Under the pieces are notes generated by a model, which saw only the letters and a list, made by a program, of their open reading frames with translations, ran no database searches and was not told where the DNA came from. This document shows positions 27,589-35,710 of a DNA stretch of 64,000 nt, one piece after another. This stretch comes from Fen-1258 sp947085815. GTDB lineage: Bacteria; Bacteroidota; Ignavibacteria; Ignavibacteriales; Melioribacteraceae. Location: positions 62,001 to 126,000 of the forward strand of contig CAMTXU010000002.1 of NCBI GenBank assembly GCA_947085815.1, read 5' to 3'. The position numbers and the translations under genes were made by a program. Position 1 is the first letter of the stretch, and every line of letters starts with the position of its first letter.

Positions 27589-27620
27589 CAGAATTCCCGC
27601 GTTGGCGGGAATTCTGCTTT
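27589..27620 (+). terminator. Rho-independent terminator after the chaperone operon
   Basis: A perfect 12-base-pair stem (27589-27600 with 27605-27616) around the loop GTTG is followed by CTTTT. It lies 33 bases after the second hsp20 stop. Confidence 0.88.
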
Positions 27621-27671
27621 TAAAACTCTTTTGTTTGAATTAAACAGCGCTTCTATTTAATTTGTAGTGTG

Positions 27672-29651
27672 ATGAAAAAAATTACTCCATTATTATTATT
27701 AATTCTATTCAGCGGTTTGCTCTACTTGTCCGATAACGAGTCGATGGTTCCTCAATCCGAGCCATTTAATCCAGGTAATATTTACACAGATGGAATCTTG
27801 AATTCAGAAATATCTAAAGTTGATAGACGGGCTGATTATGATCTTGATGTTGAATTCGATGCAGTGAGCAAAAAAATATACGTCCGAGAAGAGATCACAT
27901 GGCTCAATAAAACAAATTTCCCTGCAACAGAAATTCAATTCCATCTTTACGCAAATGGATACAAAAGCGAGAGAACACTTTTTGGGCAAGCTTACCAGAT
28001 CAACTCAGAGACGAAAACCCAAATCGATATAAAATCATTTCTTGTGAATTCTAAACCGGCTGAATTAATTTATTTCCAACCTGAAATTGTAAATCCGCAT
28101 GACAGCACAGTAGCAAAAGTATTGCTTGAAAAACCGGTTCAACCGGGCGACAGCGTTAAATTATATTTCGAGTACACGATGAAAATTCCAAAATCAGTTA
28201 AGAGAATGGGATATGCAACCGGAAGAAAATTTTTCTTTGTTTCTCAATGGTTTCCTAAAGTAGGAGTGTTTGAAAATGGGAATTGGGTTTGCAGCCAATA
28301 CCACCCGTATCTAAATTATTATTCAGACTTTGGTAACTATTCAGTCAAAATAAAAGTGCCGAAAGGCTATATTGTAGCTGCCACAGGTGTAGAGAAAGAA
28401 AAGAAATCCGAAGCAAATTTTACAACATTTCATTTTGTCCAATCAGGGGTTCACGATTTTGTATGGCTTGCAACCGATAAAATTATTCACCGCAATGATA
28501 TATATCGGCGAAAGGACGGAACTAAAATTTTATTACAAGCATATGTTCAACCGGAACGTGCAAAATATTTTGAGCGTTATTTGCAGAGTGTAAAAAATTG
28601 TCTGCAGTATTTTGAAGATAACATAGGAATTTATCCTTACCAAAATGTAACTCTTGTAGATGTTCCGCGCACTTCGGCTTCTGGGGGAATGGAGTACCCG
28701 ACTCTATTTACTGTTAGTGCGGAATTATTTTCTCCAAAAGAAACCGGTTGGCCGGAGTATCTTGTTACGCATGAATTTTCTCATCAATATTTTCAAGGTT
28801 TAATAGCCAACAACGAAGTGTATGAAGCCTGGCTGGACGAAGGATTAACATCATATATTGCCACAAAAATTATGTATCACTATCAATCCGAGATTTATGA
28901 AAATTTCAAATTCGCTACATACATTCCGGTATTCGGTCTAAATTTTCTTTCTTATAATGAAATACCTTTGATCTATACATTAGTTGATATATACTCGCCC
29001 GAAGGGTCAAGAAGTGCAATTTCTTATTATAAAAATATGTCGGTTGGCGCGCTTTCCGATACATCATATAAACTTCCAACCCGGTTATCCTACGTTGTGA
29101 ATTCTTATAATAAGCCTGAGTTAGTATTGCATACGTTAGAGAGATATGTAGGTCATGAAAAGATGATGAAAATATTAAAAGAATATTACGATCGATTCAA
29201 GTACGGACATCCACATGCAGAAGATTTTATAGCAATTGTAAAGAAAAACTGCAAGGAGGATATGAACTGGTTTTTCGAAGAATTTTATCAAGCACCAAAA
29301 ACTTTCGACTACAAAGTAACATCCATCACCCGTAAAGACGCAAACATGTATGAAGTCCTGGTGGAGCGCCTTGGCGATGGAATATTTAAAAACGAAGTTG
29401 CTCTTTACACGGAGAAAGAAAAGCTGATTCAAAAGTGGAATGGATCTGAACGTTGGAAAATTATGAAGTTTCGAACCGAAAATAAAGTTATAGCCGCCGA
29501 GATCGACCCGGAGAGAAAAAATATGCTCGATATCAATTTTGCAAATAATTCTTTTACGGTAGAACATCGGGTGTGGGCTTCGCTCTCCATCGCCATCCGT
29601 TTTTTCTTCTGGGTTCAGAATGCGCTAATGGTTTTAGGAAGCATCGGATGA
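27672..29651 (+). CDS. M1 family zinc metallopeptidase (aminopeptidase N-like), exported
   Basis: A 659-residue enzyme with a hydrophobic signal (KKITPLLLLILFSGLLYL). Zinc ligands are H367, H371 and E390 (HEFSH, then 18 residues to E in WLDEGLTSY), with E368 as general base. The usual exopeptidase motif GxMEN reads GGMEYP, so the asparagine is replaced. The C end has a hydrophobic stretch (IAIRFFFWVQNALMVLG), possibly a membrane anchor. A GTG at 27669 directly precedes the ATG used. The next gene overlaps by 4 bases (ATGA), tying this peptidase to a multi-span membrane protein. Confidence 0.9.
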   Translation: MKKITPLLLLILFSGLLYLSDNESMVPQSEPFNPGNIYTDGILNSEISKVDRRADYDLDVEFDAVSKKIYVREEITWLNKTNFPATEIQFHLYANGYKSERTLFGQAYQINSETKTQIDIKSFLVNSKPAELIYFQPEIVNPHDSTVAKVLLEKPVQPGDSVKLYFEYTMKIPKSVKRMGYATGRKFFFVSQWFPKVGVFENGNWVCSQYHPYLNYYSDFGNYSVKIKVPKGYIVAATGVEKEKKSEANFTTFHFVQSGVHDFVWLATDKIIHRNDIYRRKDGTKILLQAYVQPERAKYFERYLQSVKNCLQYFEDNIGIYPYQNVTLVDVPRTSASGGMEYPTLFTVSAELFSPKETGWPEYLVTHEFSHQYFQGLIANNEVYEAWLDEGLTSYIATKIMYHYQSEIYENFKFATYIPVFGLNFLSYNEIPLIYTLVDIYSPEGSRSAISYYKNMSVGALSDTSYKLPTRLSYVVNSYNKPELVLHTLERYVGHEKMMKILKEYYDRFKYGHPHAEDFIAIVKKNCKEDMNWFFEEFYQAPKTFDYKVTSITRKDANMYEVLVERLGDGIFKNEVALYTEKEKLIQKWNGSERWKIMKFRTENKVIAAEIDPERKNMLDINFANNSFTVEHRVWASLSIAIRFFFWVQNALMVLGSIG

Positions 29652-30541
29652 TTTTGGGCATAAATCAAATATTAACTCACGGTGTTCGTTCCGTATTTCA
29701 CAACGCAAAATTTGTACTTCTAATGTGGGCTTTTAACGCAGCCTCCGCTATTGTTCTGGCAGTGCCAGTCTATAATATTCTTGTTGATAACCTCGGAACT
29801 TCCCTTACTAGCGATAGGCTGGCTTTACATTTTGATTACATGTGGTATATTCAATTTAGGAATCTTTACGCTATCCAACTAGACCAGGTCCCGCTTAGTA
29901 TCTATTTTGTAGTAGGAATATATGCCCTCATCCAGACGTTTTTTCTTGGAGGACTAATCTCAATATTCCAGAATCCCGAAAAAAATCATATGGTAGATTT
30001 TTTCTATGGCGGAGTGAAATATTTTGTCCGTTTTTCCAAAGTGTTATTTCTTTCACTCCTTTTTTTCCTAGCCGCTTTTGAAATTAACGATTACTCGGGC
30101 GAATTGATATCTCTGATTTTTAAAAATTCTGAAAATGTTATAGCAGATTTTATACTCAAATCAATCCGGTACGTTCTCCTGATCTTCTTTATTGGAATTG
30201 TTACAATTGTTTCCGATTACTCAAAAGTGTCACTTGCCGTAAAAGATAAAAATCAAATACTCCGGGAATGCTATAATGCGATTCGGTTCATCATAATTAA
30301 TTTTAATAAAGTATTTATTACATTTTTGATTGTTGCGATGATAGGTGCGCTCGGTTCTATTGTGTACAACATAATTGGAAGATTCATTCCTAGAACTCCG
30401 TACAATTTTCTTTTTCTCACCTTTTTTCTTCAGCAAATGTTAATTATCTTTCGATTGTTTGTAAGGATGTTATTTTATTCAACGGAAGTGCATTTATTCA
30501 ATGATTTAAGCGCCGATATCATTAGAGCAGACGCGCCATGA
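29648..30541 (+). CDS. Hypothetical polytopic membrane protein paired with M1 peptidase
   Basis: A 297-residue protein that I do not assign to a family. About six hydrophobic segments are visible, including MWAFNAASAIVLAVPVYNIL, LSIYFVVGIYALIQTFFLGGLI, VLFLSLLFFLAAFEI, YVLLIFFIGIVTIVS and FITFLIVAMIGALGSIVYNI. The frame extends 25 codons upstream inside the peptidase gene, but the ATGA overlap at 29648 gives a natural coupled start. The neighbours (an M1 peptidase ending in a hydrophobic segment) suggest a membrane complex, which is inference only. Confidence 0.7.
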   Translation: MILGINQILTHGVRSVFHNAKFVLLMWAFNAASAIVLAVPVYNILVDNLGTSLTSDRLALHFDYMWYIQFRNLYAIQLDQVPLSIYFVVGIYALIQTFFLGGLISIFQNPEKNHMVDFFYGGVKYFVRFSKVLFLSLLFFLAAFEINDYSGELISLIFKNSENVIADFILKSIRYVLLIFFIGIVTIVSDYSKVSLAVKDKNQILRECYNAIRFIIINFNKVFITFLIVAMIGALGSIVYNIIGRFIPRTPYNFLFLTFFLQQMLIIFRLFVRMLFYSTEVHLFNDLSADIIRADAP

Positions 30542-30553
30542 AAAAATAAAACT

Positions 30554-31099
30554 ATGTCAATTATTCCAATTACAGTATACGGTGATAAAATTTTGCGGCA
30601 GAAGGCGCAGCCGGTTAATAATGTTTCCGACGGTACCATCGGAAAAATTAAAAATATGTTCGATAGTATGCGTAATGCCAACGGAATTGGTCTAGCGGCA
30701 AATCAAGTCGGGTATCGAGAATCAATTTTTGTCCTCGATTTGCAAGGTATTGAAGGTTACGAAAAATTCAAACCTCTAGTTATGATTAATCCTCAAATAC
30801 TACTCTACTCAGATGAAAAAATTGTGAAAGAAGAAGGATGCCTTAGTTTACCGAATCTTCATGCAAACGTCGAACGTTCCTCGATGATCAAAGTCCGCTA
30901 TCTAAATACGGATGAAAAAGAGATGGAGATTGAAGCTGATGATCTTTTTGCAAGAGTAATTCTTCATGAATACGATCATCTGATTGGGAAAATGATTCCC
31001 GATCGCGTTGCAGAGGATGTGAAAAAAAAATTATCCAAAGAATTATCGAGCATTAGGAACAGAGAAGTTGAGATTGAATATCCGATCACGGAATTGTAG
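30554..31099 (+). CDS. def: Peptide deformylase
   Basis: A 181-residue metalloenzyme removing the formyl group from new N-terminal methionines. All three motifs are intact: GIGLAANQVG (44-53), EEGCLSLP with metal ligand C96, and HEYDHL with H138 and H142 as ligands and E139 as catalyst. fmt, the enzyme that adds the formyl group, is the next gene, 44 bases on, the usual def-fmt pairing. Confidence 0.96.
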   Translation: MSIIPITVYGDKILRQKAQPVNNVSDGTIGKIKNMFDSMRNANGIGLAANQVGYRESIFVLDLQGIEGYEKFKPLVMINPQILLYSDEKIVKEEGCLSLPNLHANVERSSMIKVRYLNTDEKEMEIEADDLFARVILHEYDHLIGKMIPDRVAEDVKKKLSKELSSIRNREVEIEYPITEL

Positions 31100-31143
31100 T
31101 TCATATCCGGAATTTCTTGCCAAAAATATCAAGCGGAGTTAAT

Positions 31144-32094
31144 ATGAAAATTGTTTTTATGGGAACTCCAGAATTTGCAATTCCTTCGCTTAGAATTCTT
31201 CTGAATAGTAAACACAATGTTATTGCGGTAGTAACTGCTCCTGACAAGGAAAGGGGAAGGGGAAAGCAAATCTCTTCAACACCTGTCAAAAAGTTTGCAT
31301 TACAAGAGAATTTAAAGGTACTAACTCCCGGTTCCTTAACCGATGAAAGTTTTATTCAACGTTTGAAGATGTTGCAGCCGGATTTGTTGGTGGTTGTTGC
31401 ATTCAGAATTTTGCCTAAAGAAGTCTATGCCATTCCAACCAAAGGCGCTTTCAATCTTCATGGGTCATTACTGCCAAAATTCCGAGGTGCGGCACCAATA
31501 CAGTGGTCACTCATTAACGGAGAAAAGGAAACCGGCGTTACAACTTTTTTCCTTGAAGACAAAGTTGATACCGGAAATATTATCATTCAAGAAAAAATAG
31601 TTATTGATGATTCGGATGATTATGGTTCTCTTCACGATAAGATGATGAATATGGGCGCGAATGTGGTTTTGAGAACTGTTGATATGATTGAAGCGGGAAA
31701 TGTAATTACAACTAAGCAAGATGATTCTCTCGCATCGCCGGCAAAAAAAATAACCCAGGAAGTCTGTCAAATAAAATGGGATAAAAGCGCCGTAGAAATT
31801 CACAATCTCGTTCGTGGTTTATCTCCCTATCCGGGTGCTTTCTTTGACTTCGAAGGTAAAACTTACAAAGTATTTAAAACCAGACTAATTGAGAACGACA
31901 AATTGTTCAGCGAAAATTCAAATGCACAATTCGCAATTCTCAACTCTCAATTATCAATCAAGATTATTCAATCTAAAAAAGAAATATTTGTCAGTCTAAA
32001 CAACGGTATATTACAAATTCTTGAGCTTCAGCCTGAAGGGCGCAAACGAATGACTGCTGAAGAATTTTTAAGGGGTTACTCTTTGATTAAGTAA
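31144..32094 (+). CDS. fmt: Methionyl-tRNA formyltransferase
   Basis: A 316-residue enzyme formylating initiator Met-tRNA with 10-formyltetrahydrofolate. The catalytic set N104, H106 (FNLHGSLLPKFRGAAPIQW) and D142 (EDKVDTG) is complete. The ATG at 31144, preceded by GCGGAG, gives the family N terminus MKIVFMGTPEFA; an upstream in-frame start at 31117 adds nine unlikely residues. Odd feature: in the C-terminal domain the segment NAQFAILNSQLSIK is encoded by five 7-bp repeats (31927-31961), where other Fmt proteins have an ordinary linker and strand. The enzyme otherwise looks functional, ending ILELQPEGRKRMTAEEFLRG. Confidence 0.95.
   Translation: MKIVFMGTPEFAIPSLRILLNSKHNVIAVVTAPDKERGRGKQISSTPVKKFALQENLKVLTPGSLTDESFIQRLKMLQPDLLVVVAFRILPKEVYAIPTKGAFNLHGSLLPKFRGAAPIQWSLINGEKETGVTTFFLEDKVDTGNIIIQEKIVIDDSDDYGSLHDKMMNMGANVVLRTVDMIEAGNVITTKQDDSLASPAKKITQEVCQIKWDKSAVEIHNLVRGLSPYPGAFFDFEGKTYKVFKTRLIENDKLFSENSNAQFAILNSQLSIKIIQSKKEIFVSLNNGILQILELQPEGRKRMTAEEFLRGYSLIK
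31927..31961 (+). repeat. Five 7-bp repeats (CAATTCT type) inside fmt
   Basis: Units CAATTCG, CAATTCT, CAACTCT, CAATTAT and CAATCAA follow one another without gaps. They keep the reading frame and encode AQFAILNSQLSIK. A single-unit gain or loss would shift the frame of fmt. Confidence 0.85.
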
Positions 32095-32104
32095 TGGAAT
32101 TTTG

Positions 32105-33082
32105 ATGAGAAACAATCGTTACGAAAGTGTTATGGACGCAATAGGCAGAACTCCGGTAGTAAAACTTGGAAATATATCGAGAGGTTTGAAAGCTACTATT
32201 TGGGCGAAGATGGAGTTTATGAATCCGGGTGGAAGCATAAAAGACCGCATTGCTAAATATATGATCGAGAAAGCCGAGCGTGAGGGAAAGATAAAACCGG
32301 GCGACACAATCCTTGAAAATTCATCAGGCAATACTGCAATGGGACTCGCCATAGTATGCCGTCAAAAAGGATACAAACTAAAAATTGTTATTCGAGATAC
32401 GACCAGTAAAGAAAAAATTAAAATGCTAGAAGTACTTGGGGTTGATGTTGTAAAGGTCGATGCATCGCTTCCGCCCGAGCATCCCGATTCGTATAATCTA
32501 TTTGCCGTAAATCTCGTTAAGAAAGACCCATCTCTTTTCTATATTGATCAGCACAACAATCTGGACAACAACGAGGCGCATTATATGACTACGGGCCCGG
32601 AGTTATGGGAACAGATGGATGGCAAAATCGATTACTTCATTGCCGCCGTTGGCACCGGCGGTACATTATGTGGAGCGGGAAAATATCTTAAAGAAAAAAA
32701 TCCAAATATAAAATTGATTGGACTTGATCCCGTTGGCTCAGTCTTCTACGATTGGTTCAAATACAAAAAGATGGTTACCCCATCCCGATATTTAATTGAG
32801 GGAATGGGAGATGAATTCTTAATCAACACCGCTCAGTTAGACGATCTTGATGATATGATGAAAGTGGAAGATAAGAAGGCATTCGGATGGGCAAAGAAAA
32901 TTGCTTTCGAGGAGGGAATACTTGCCGGCGGTTCGAGCGGAGCTAATGTTTATGGCGCGGTTCATCTTGCGCGTGAAATAGACCGGGAAGCAAATATAGT
33001 TACACTTATATGCGATAGCGGTTACAAATATTTCAGTACAATTTACAATGATGAGTGGCTGGGAAAAAATAATTTAGTTTGA
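32105..33082 (+). CDS. Cystathionine beta-synthase / cysteine synthase family enzyme
   Basis: A 325-residue fold-type II PLP enzyme. The PLP lysine is K46 in NPGGSIKDR, the substrate loop reads NSSGNTAMGL, and the phosphate loop reads GTGGTLCGAGKYL. EGMGDEF and DSGYKYFSTIYND are features shared with cystathionine beta-synthase catalytic domains, and there is no CBS regulatory domain. With the gamma-lyase-type gene at 33584 it could form a reverse transsulfuration route from homocysteine to cysteine; O-acetylserine sulfhydrylase is the alternative. The start is ATG 32105, ten bases after fmt; a TTG one codon earlier is possible. Confidence 0.88.
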   Translation: MRNNRYESVMDAIGRTPVVKLGNISRGLKATIWAKMEFMNPGGSIKDRIAKYMIEKAEREGKIKPGDTILENSSGNTAMGLAIVCRQKGYKLKIVIRDTTSKEKIKMLEVLGVDVVKVDASLPPEHPDSYNLFAVNLVKKDPSLFYIDQHNNLDNNEAHYMTTGPELWEQMDGKIDYFIAAVGTGGTLCGAGKYLKEKNPNIKLIGLDPVGSVFYDWFKYKKMVTPSRYLIEGMGDEFLINTAQLDDLDDMMKVEDKKAFGWAKKIAFEEGILAGGSSGANVYGAVHLAREIDREANIVTLICDSGYKYFSTIYNDEWLGKNNLV

Positions 33083-33129
33083 TTTTACTTTGCTATACGG
33101 CATTGAATAAAAACCGAAGTGATAGCATT

Positions 33130-33348
33130 TTACTTGCCTAAAAACTCTGACCTAATTTCTTCCCAGTTCCTTCCAGCATTTGGATTTTGATTAAATGACT
33201 TAAGCCTTCTCTCCAATTCTTCTTTTTGGGATGATGATAGTACGAATGATTTATTTCCTTCCGCAACACTATCCCAAATTTCTTCTGCCAGTAGAATTCG
33301 TTCTGATACACTAAGATTTTTTATTTGACTTCTTAAATTAGTATCCAT
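33130..33348 (-). CDS. Addiction-module antitoxin-like protein, no toxin partner
   Basis: A 72-residue protein of the putative addiction module component family. LSVSERILLAEEIWDSVAEG and the C-terminal LSSSQKEELERRLKSFNQNPNAGRNWEEIRSEF are the usual motifs. In typical loci a RelE/ParE-type toxin gene follows directly. Here downstream on the minus strand there are only 47 bases before the end of the convergent plus-strand gene, and upstream 230 bases are non-coding, so it is an orphan. Confidence 0.85.
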   Translation of the reverse strand: MDTNLRSQIKNLSVSERILLAEEIWDSVAEGNKSFVLSSSQKEELERRLKSFNQNPNAGRNWEEIRSEFLGK

Positions 33349-33528
33349 CTCTTATTATGTAAATTGTTGGACCTTTGAACAAATATAAAAAATGGCGGCT
33401 GGTTATCAAATTTTCAAACTCACATAAACAGTTTTATTACAAGGAAGTCACGGAACCTCAGTAACACTTGAGAGCACGCATGTTATTCTTCTTAGCATAT
33501 TTCTTCATTCTTATTTCTCTCAACCCAT

Positions 33529-33559
33529 TTTATTCCCATCCGTTATTTCCGTAATTTTG
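33529..33559 (+). promoter_or_regulatory. Candidate Bacteroidota-type promoter of the gamma-lyase gene
   Basis: TTTA at 33529-33532, 19 bases, then TAATTTTG at 33552-33559 (TAnnTTTG). The ribosome site AAGGAGG at 33572-33578 and the ATG at 33584 follow at fitting distances, giving a leader of about 20 bases. Confidence 0.5.
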
Positions 33560-33583
33560 ATTTGGAAAAATAAGGAGGCTATT

Positions 33584-34906
33584 ATGGCTAATGAGACTAA
33601 AACGATGAAGAAAAATCATATTGAAGATTCAAAGTATTCGATGGATACGCATCTGATATATGGGAAAGATGTTTCCGATAGTTGGGATTATTCTCATCAC
33701 GTAACCGCACCTATCTCATCTTCTACAACATTCAGATTAGATTCTGTTGAGCGGGGAGCGCAAGGATTTATGCAATTTGCCAACACAGAAGAGTTCGGAG
33801 ACAAAGCTCCCATCTTTATTTACGACCGCCTCGGTGAACCGAATAAAGACATGCTTGAAGAAAATTTAGCTTATGTCGAAAAAGGAGAGACCGCAATAAG
33901 TTTTTCAAGCGGAATGGGAGCTATTTCGGCTGTGCTTGGTATTTTAACTAAAAGCGATGACCAGATAATTACTCATAATACGCTTTATGGATGTACAATA
34001 TCTCTATTCAATAATTGGTATCCGAAATACAATATTAAAGTCACTCCGATCGATTTGACCCGGATAAATAATATTTTCAACTCAATCACCGGGAAGACAA
34101 GAGTAATTTATTTTGAAACACCCGCAAATCCGAATCTGGATATTATTGATGTTGGATCTGTAGCCGAAGTGGTTCAGGAAATCAATAAGACCAGAGAGGA
34201 AAACCAGCAAATTAAAATTGTTGTAGATAACACATTCTCTACTCCATTCTGCCAGAGACCAATTGAACTGGGTGCTGATTTTGTTGTTCACTCACTTACT
34301 AAAGGCATAGGCGGTTTTGGAACTGATATGGGTGGCGTAGTAATCGGGAAGAAAAAATATCGTGATCTGCTACTGCTTTATAGAAAAGATTTTGGCGCGG
34401 TGCTTAATACAAAAAGTGCTTGGGCTATTCTTACTTACGGATTACCTACACTTGCTTTGCGTCAGAGACATCAGATAAAATCGGCAATGCGCATAGCGGA
34501 ATATCTTAACGCACATTCAAAAGTTGATTTTGTAAATTACCCGGGATTGTCAACTTTCAAGGGATATGAAATAGCAAAGAAACAGATGATAGATTTTAAC
34601 GGGAATTTTGCACCGGGCAGTTTGATCTATTTTGTTTTGAAGGGGAAGACACCCGCCGAGACAAAAGAACTCGGCGCTAAATTCATGGATTATATAGCCG
34701 ATAATGCCTATACAATGACTCTTGCAGTTTCGCTTGGGCATACAAGAACGTTAATAGAGCACCCGGCTTCGATGACTCATTCGGTTGTACCGGCTGATAA
34801 TCTTTGTGAACGCGGAATTGATGCGGGCGGTGTTCGATTAGCGATAGGTCTTGAAAATACAGATGACATTTTGCTTGATTTGAATGAATCGCTCAAAGCT
34901 ATTTGA
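33584..34906 (+). CDS. Cys/Met metabolism PLP enzyme (cystathionine gamma-lyase/synthase or methionine gamma-lyase type)
   Basis: A 440-residue fold-type I PLP enzyme. SFSSGMGAISAVLGIL is the cofactor phosphate region, YFETPANPNLDIIDV and VVDNTFSTPFCQRP precede the PLP lysine in VVHSLTKGIGGFGTDMGG, and HTRTLIEHPASMTHS is the late substrate-binding motif. The AAGGAGG site at 33572-33578 points to the ATG at 33584; an upstream in-frame ATG adds nine unlikely residues. The beta-synthase-like gene nearby favours cystathionine gamma-lyase, but O-acetylhomoserine sulfhydrylase or methionine gamma-lyase cannot be excluded. Confidence 0.9.
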   Translation: MANETKTMKKNHIEDSKYSMDTHLIYGKDVSDSWDYSHHVTAPISSSTTFRLDSVERGAQGFMQFANTEEFGDKAPIFIYDRLGEPNKDMLEENLAYVEKGETAISFSSGMGAISAVLGILTKSDDQIITHNTLYGCTISLFNNWYPKYNIKVTPIDLTRINNIFNSITGKTRVIYFETPANPNLDIIDVGSVAEVVQEINKTREENQQIKIVVDNTFSTPFCQRPIELGADFVVHSLTKGIGGFGTDMGGVVIGKKKYRDLLLLYRKDFGAVLNTKSAWAILTYGLPTLALRQRHQIKSAMRIAEYLNAHSKVDFVNYPGLSTFKGYEIAKKQMIDFNGNFAPGSLIYFVLKGKTPAETKELGAKFMDYIADNAYTMTLAVSLGHTRTLIEHPASMTHSVVPADNLCERGIDAGGVRLAIGLENTDDILLDLNESLKAI

Positions 34907-34918
34907 CCAGACAATTAA

Positions 34919-34958
34919 TTCCCCCTCTAACAGTTCATTCAATTGTGCAGAGGGGGAA
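34919..34958 (+). promoter_or_regulatory. Hairpin that includes the pgeF ribosome-binding site
   Basis: TTCCCCCTCT (34919-34928) pairs perfectly with AGAGGGGGAA (34949-34958) across a 20-base loop. The right arm holds the purine-rich ribosome site 8 bases before the ATG at 34967, so folding would hide it. No T-run follows, which argues against a simple terminator. Confidence 0.6.
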
Positions 34959-34966
34959 AACCTTCA

Positions 34967-35710
34967 ATGGATATGCACATAATCGAATCCCGGCTTTTTA
35001 AAAATTCCCCGGAAATAGTTTTTGGTCTAAGCACCAAGATTGGACCATACCACAATTCCCAGTTTCACTTTAATTTATCCCTTACCGTTGGGGACGATTC
35101 GGAATTAGTTCATAAAAACCGTGAGGCGTTTTATAATGAATTGGGATTTACAACTTCGCAAATTGCTGTTCAAAAACAGATTCATTCCGATTTAATATGC
35201 ATTGTAGATAAACCTGGACAGGTTGGTGAATGCGACGGAATGATTACCGCAAATAGAAATATAGGACTCGCGATCTCAACCGCTGATTGCGTTCCAATAT
35301 TTATTTATGACCAAGTTAAAAAAGTGATTGCAGGAATTCATTCCGGTTGGCGTGGAACACAAAAACAAATTTTGCAAAAATCGCTGATCATGCTAAAAGA
35401 AAAATTCTTTTCAGATCCAAGAGACCTCATTGTGTATATTGGTCCGTCAATATCTCAAAAAAACTATGAAGTTGGTAATGAAGTTGCAGAACAGTTTGAT
35501 CATAAATACACTAACACAATAAATGGAAAATTATGTCTCGATCTTGTTGAGGCTAATCTCGATATGATTTACGGTTTTGGAATACCTAAGAAACAAGTAG
35601 AGGTGTCGCAACTCTGTTCTTATGAGGAAAAAGAATTACTTCATTCATACAGAAGAGATGGAAAGACCTCAGGGCGTTCACTCGGCGTAATTGCTATAAA
35701 AGGAATTTAG
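34967..35710 (+). CDS. pgeF: Multicopper polyphenol oxidase/laccase-domain protein (PgeF/YfiH family)
   Basis: A 247-residue member of the YfiH family, associated with removal of misincorporated residues from peptidoglycan precursors and with purine nucleoside activity. The family core reads STADCVPIFIYDQ, GIHSGWRGTQKQIL, then GPSISQKNYEVGNEVAEQF and the final SYRRDGKTSGRSLGVIAI. The Cys and His metal ligands of this core are present. The start at 34967 follows the GAGGGGGAA site; another ATG lies two codons on. It opens a seven- or eight-gene run ending with the Ppx gene. Confidence 0.88.
   Translation: MDMHIIESRLFKNSPEIVFGLSTKIGPYHNSQFHFNLSLTVGDDSELVHKNREAFYNELGFTTSQIAVQKQIHSDLICIVDKPGQVGECDGMITANRNIGLAISTADCVPIFIYDQVKKVIAGIHSGWRGTQKQILQKSLIMLKEKFFSDPRDLIVYIGPSISQKNYEVGNEVAEQFDHKYTNTINGKLCLDLVEANLDMIYGFGIPKKQVEVSQLCSYEEKELLHSYRRDGKTSGRSLGVIAIKGI

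Noticed and set aside
29573..29647. 25-residue upstream extension of the membrane protein
   Set aside because: It lies fully inside the M1 peptidase gene; the ATGA overlap at 29648 is a normal coupled start.
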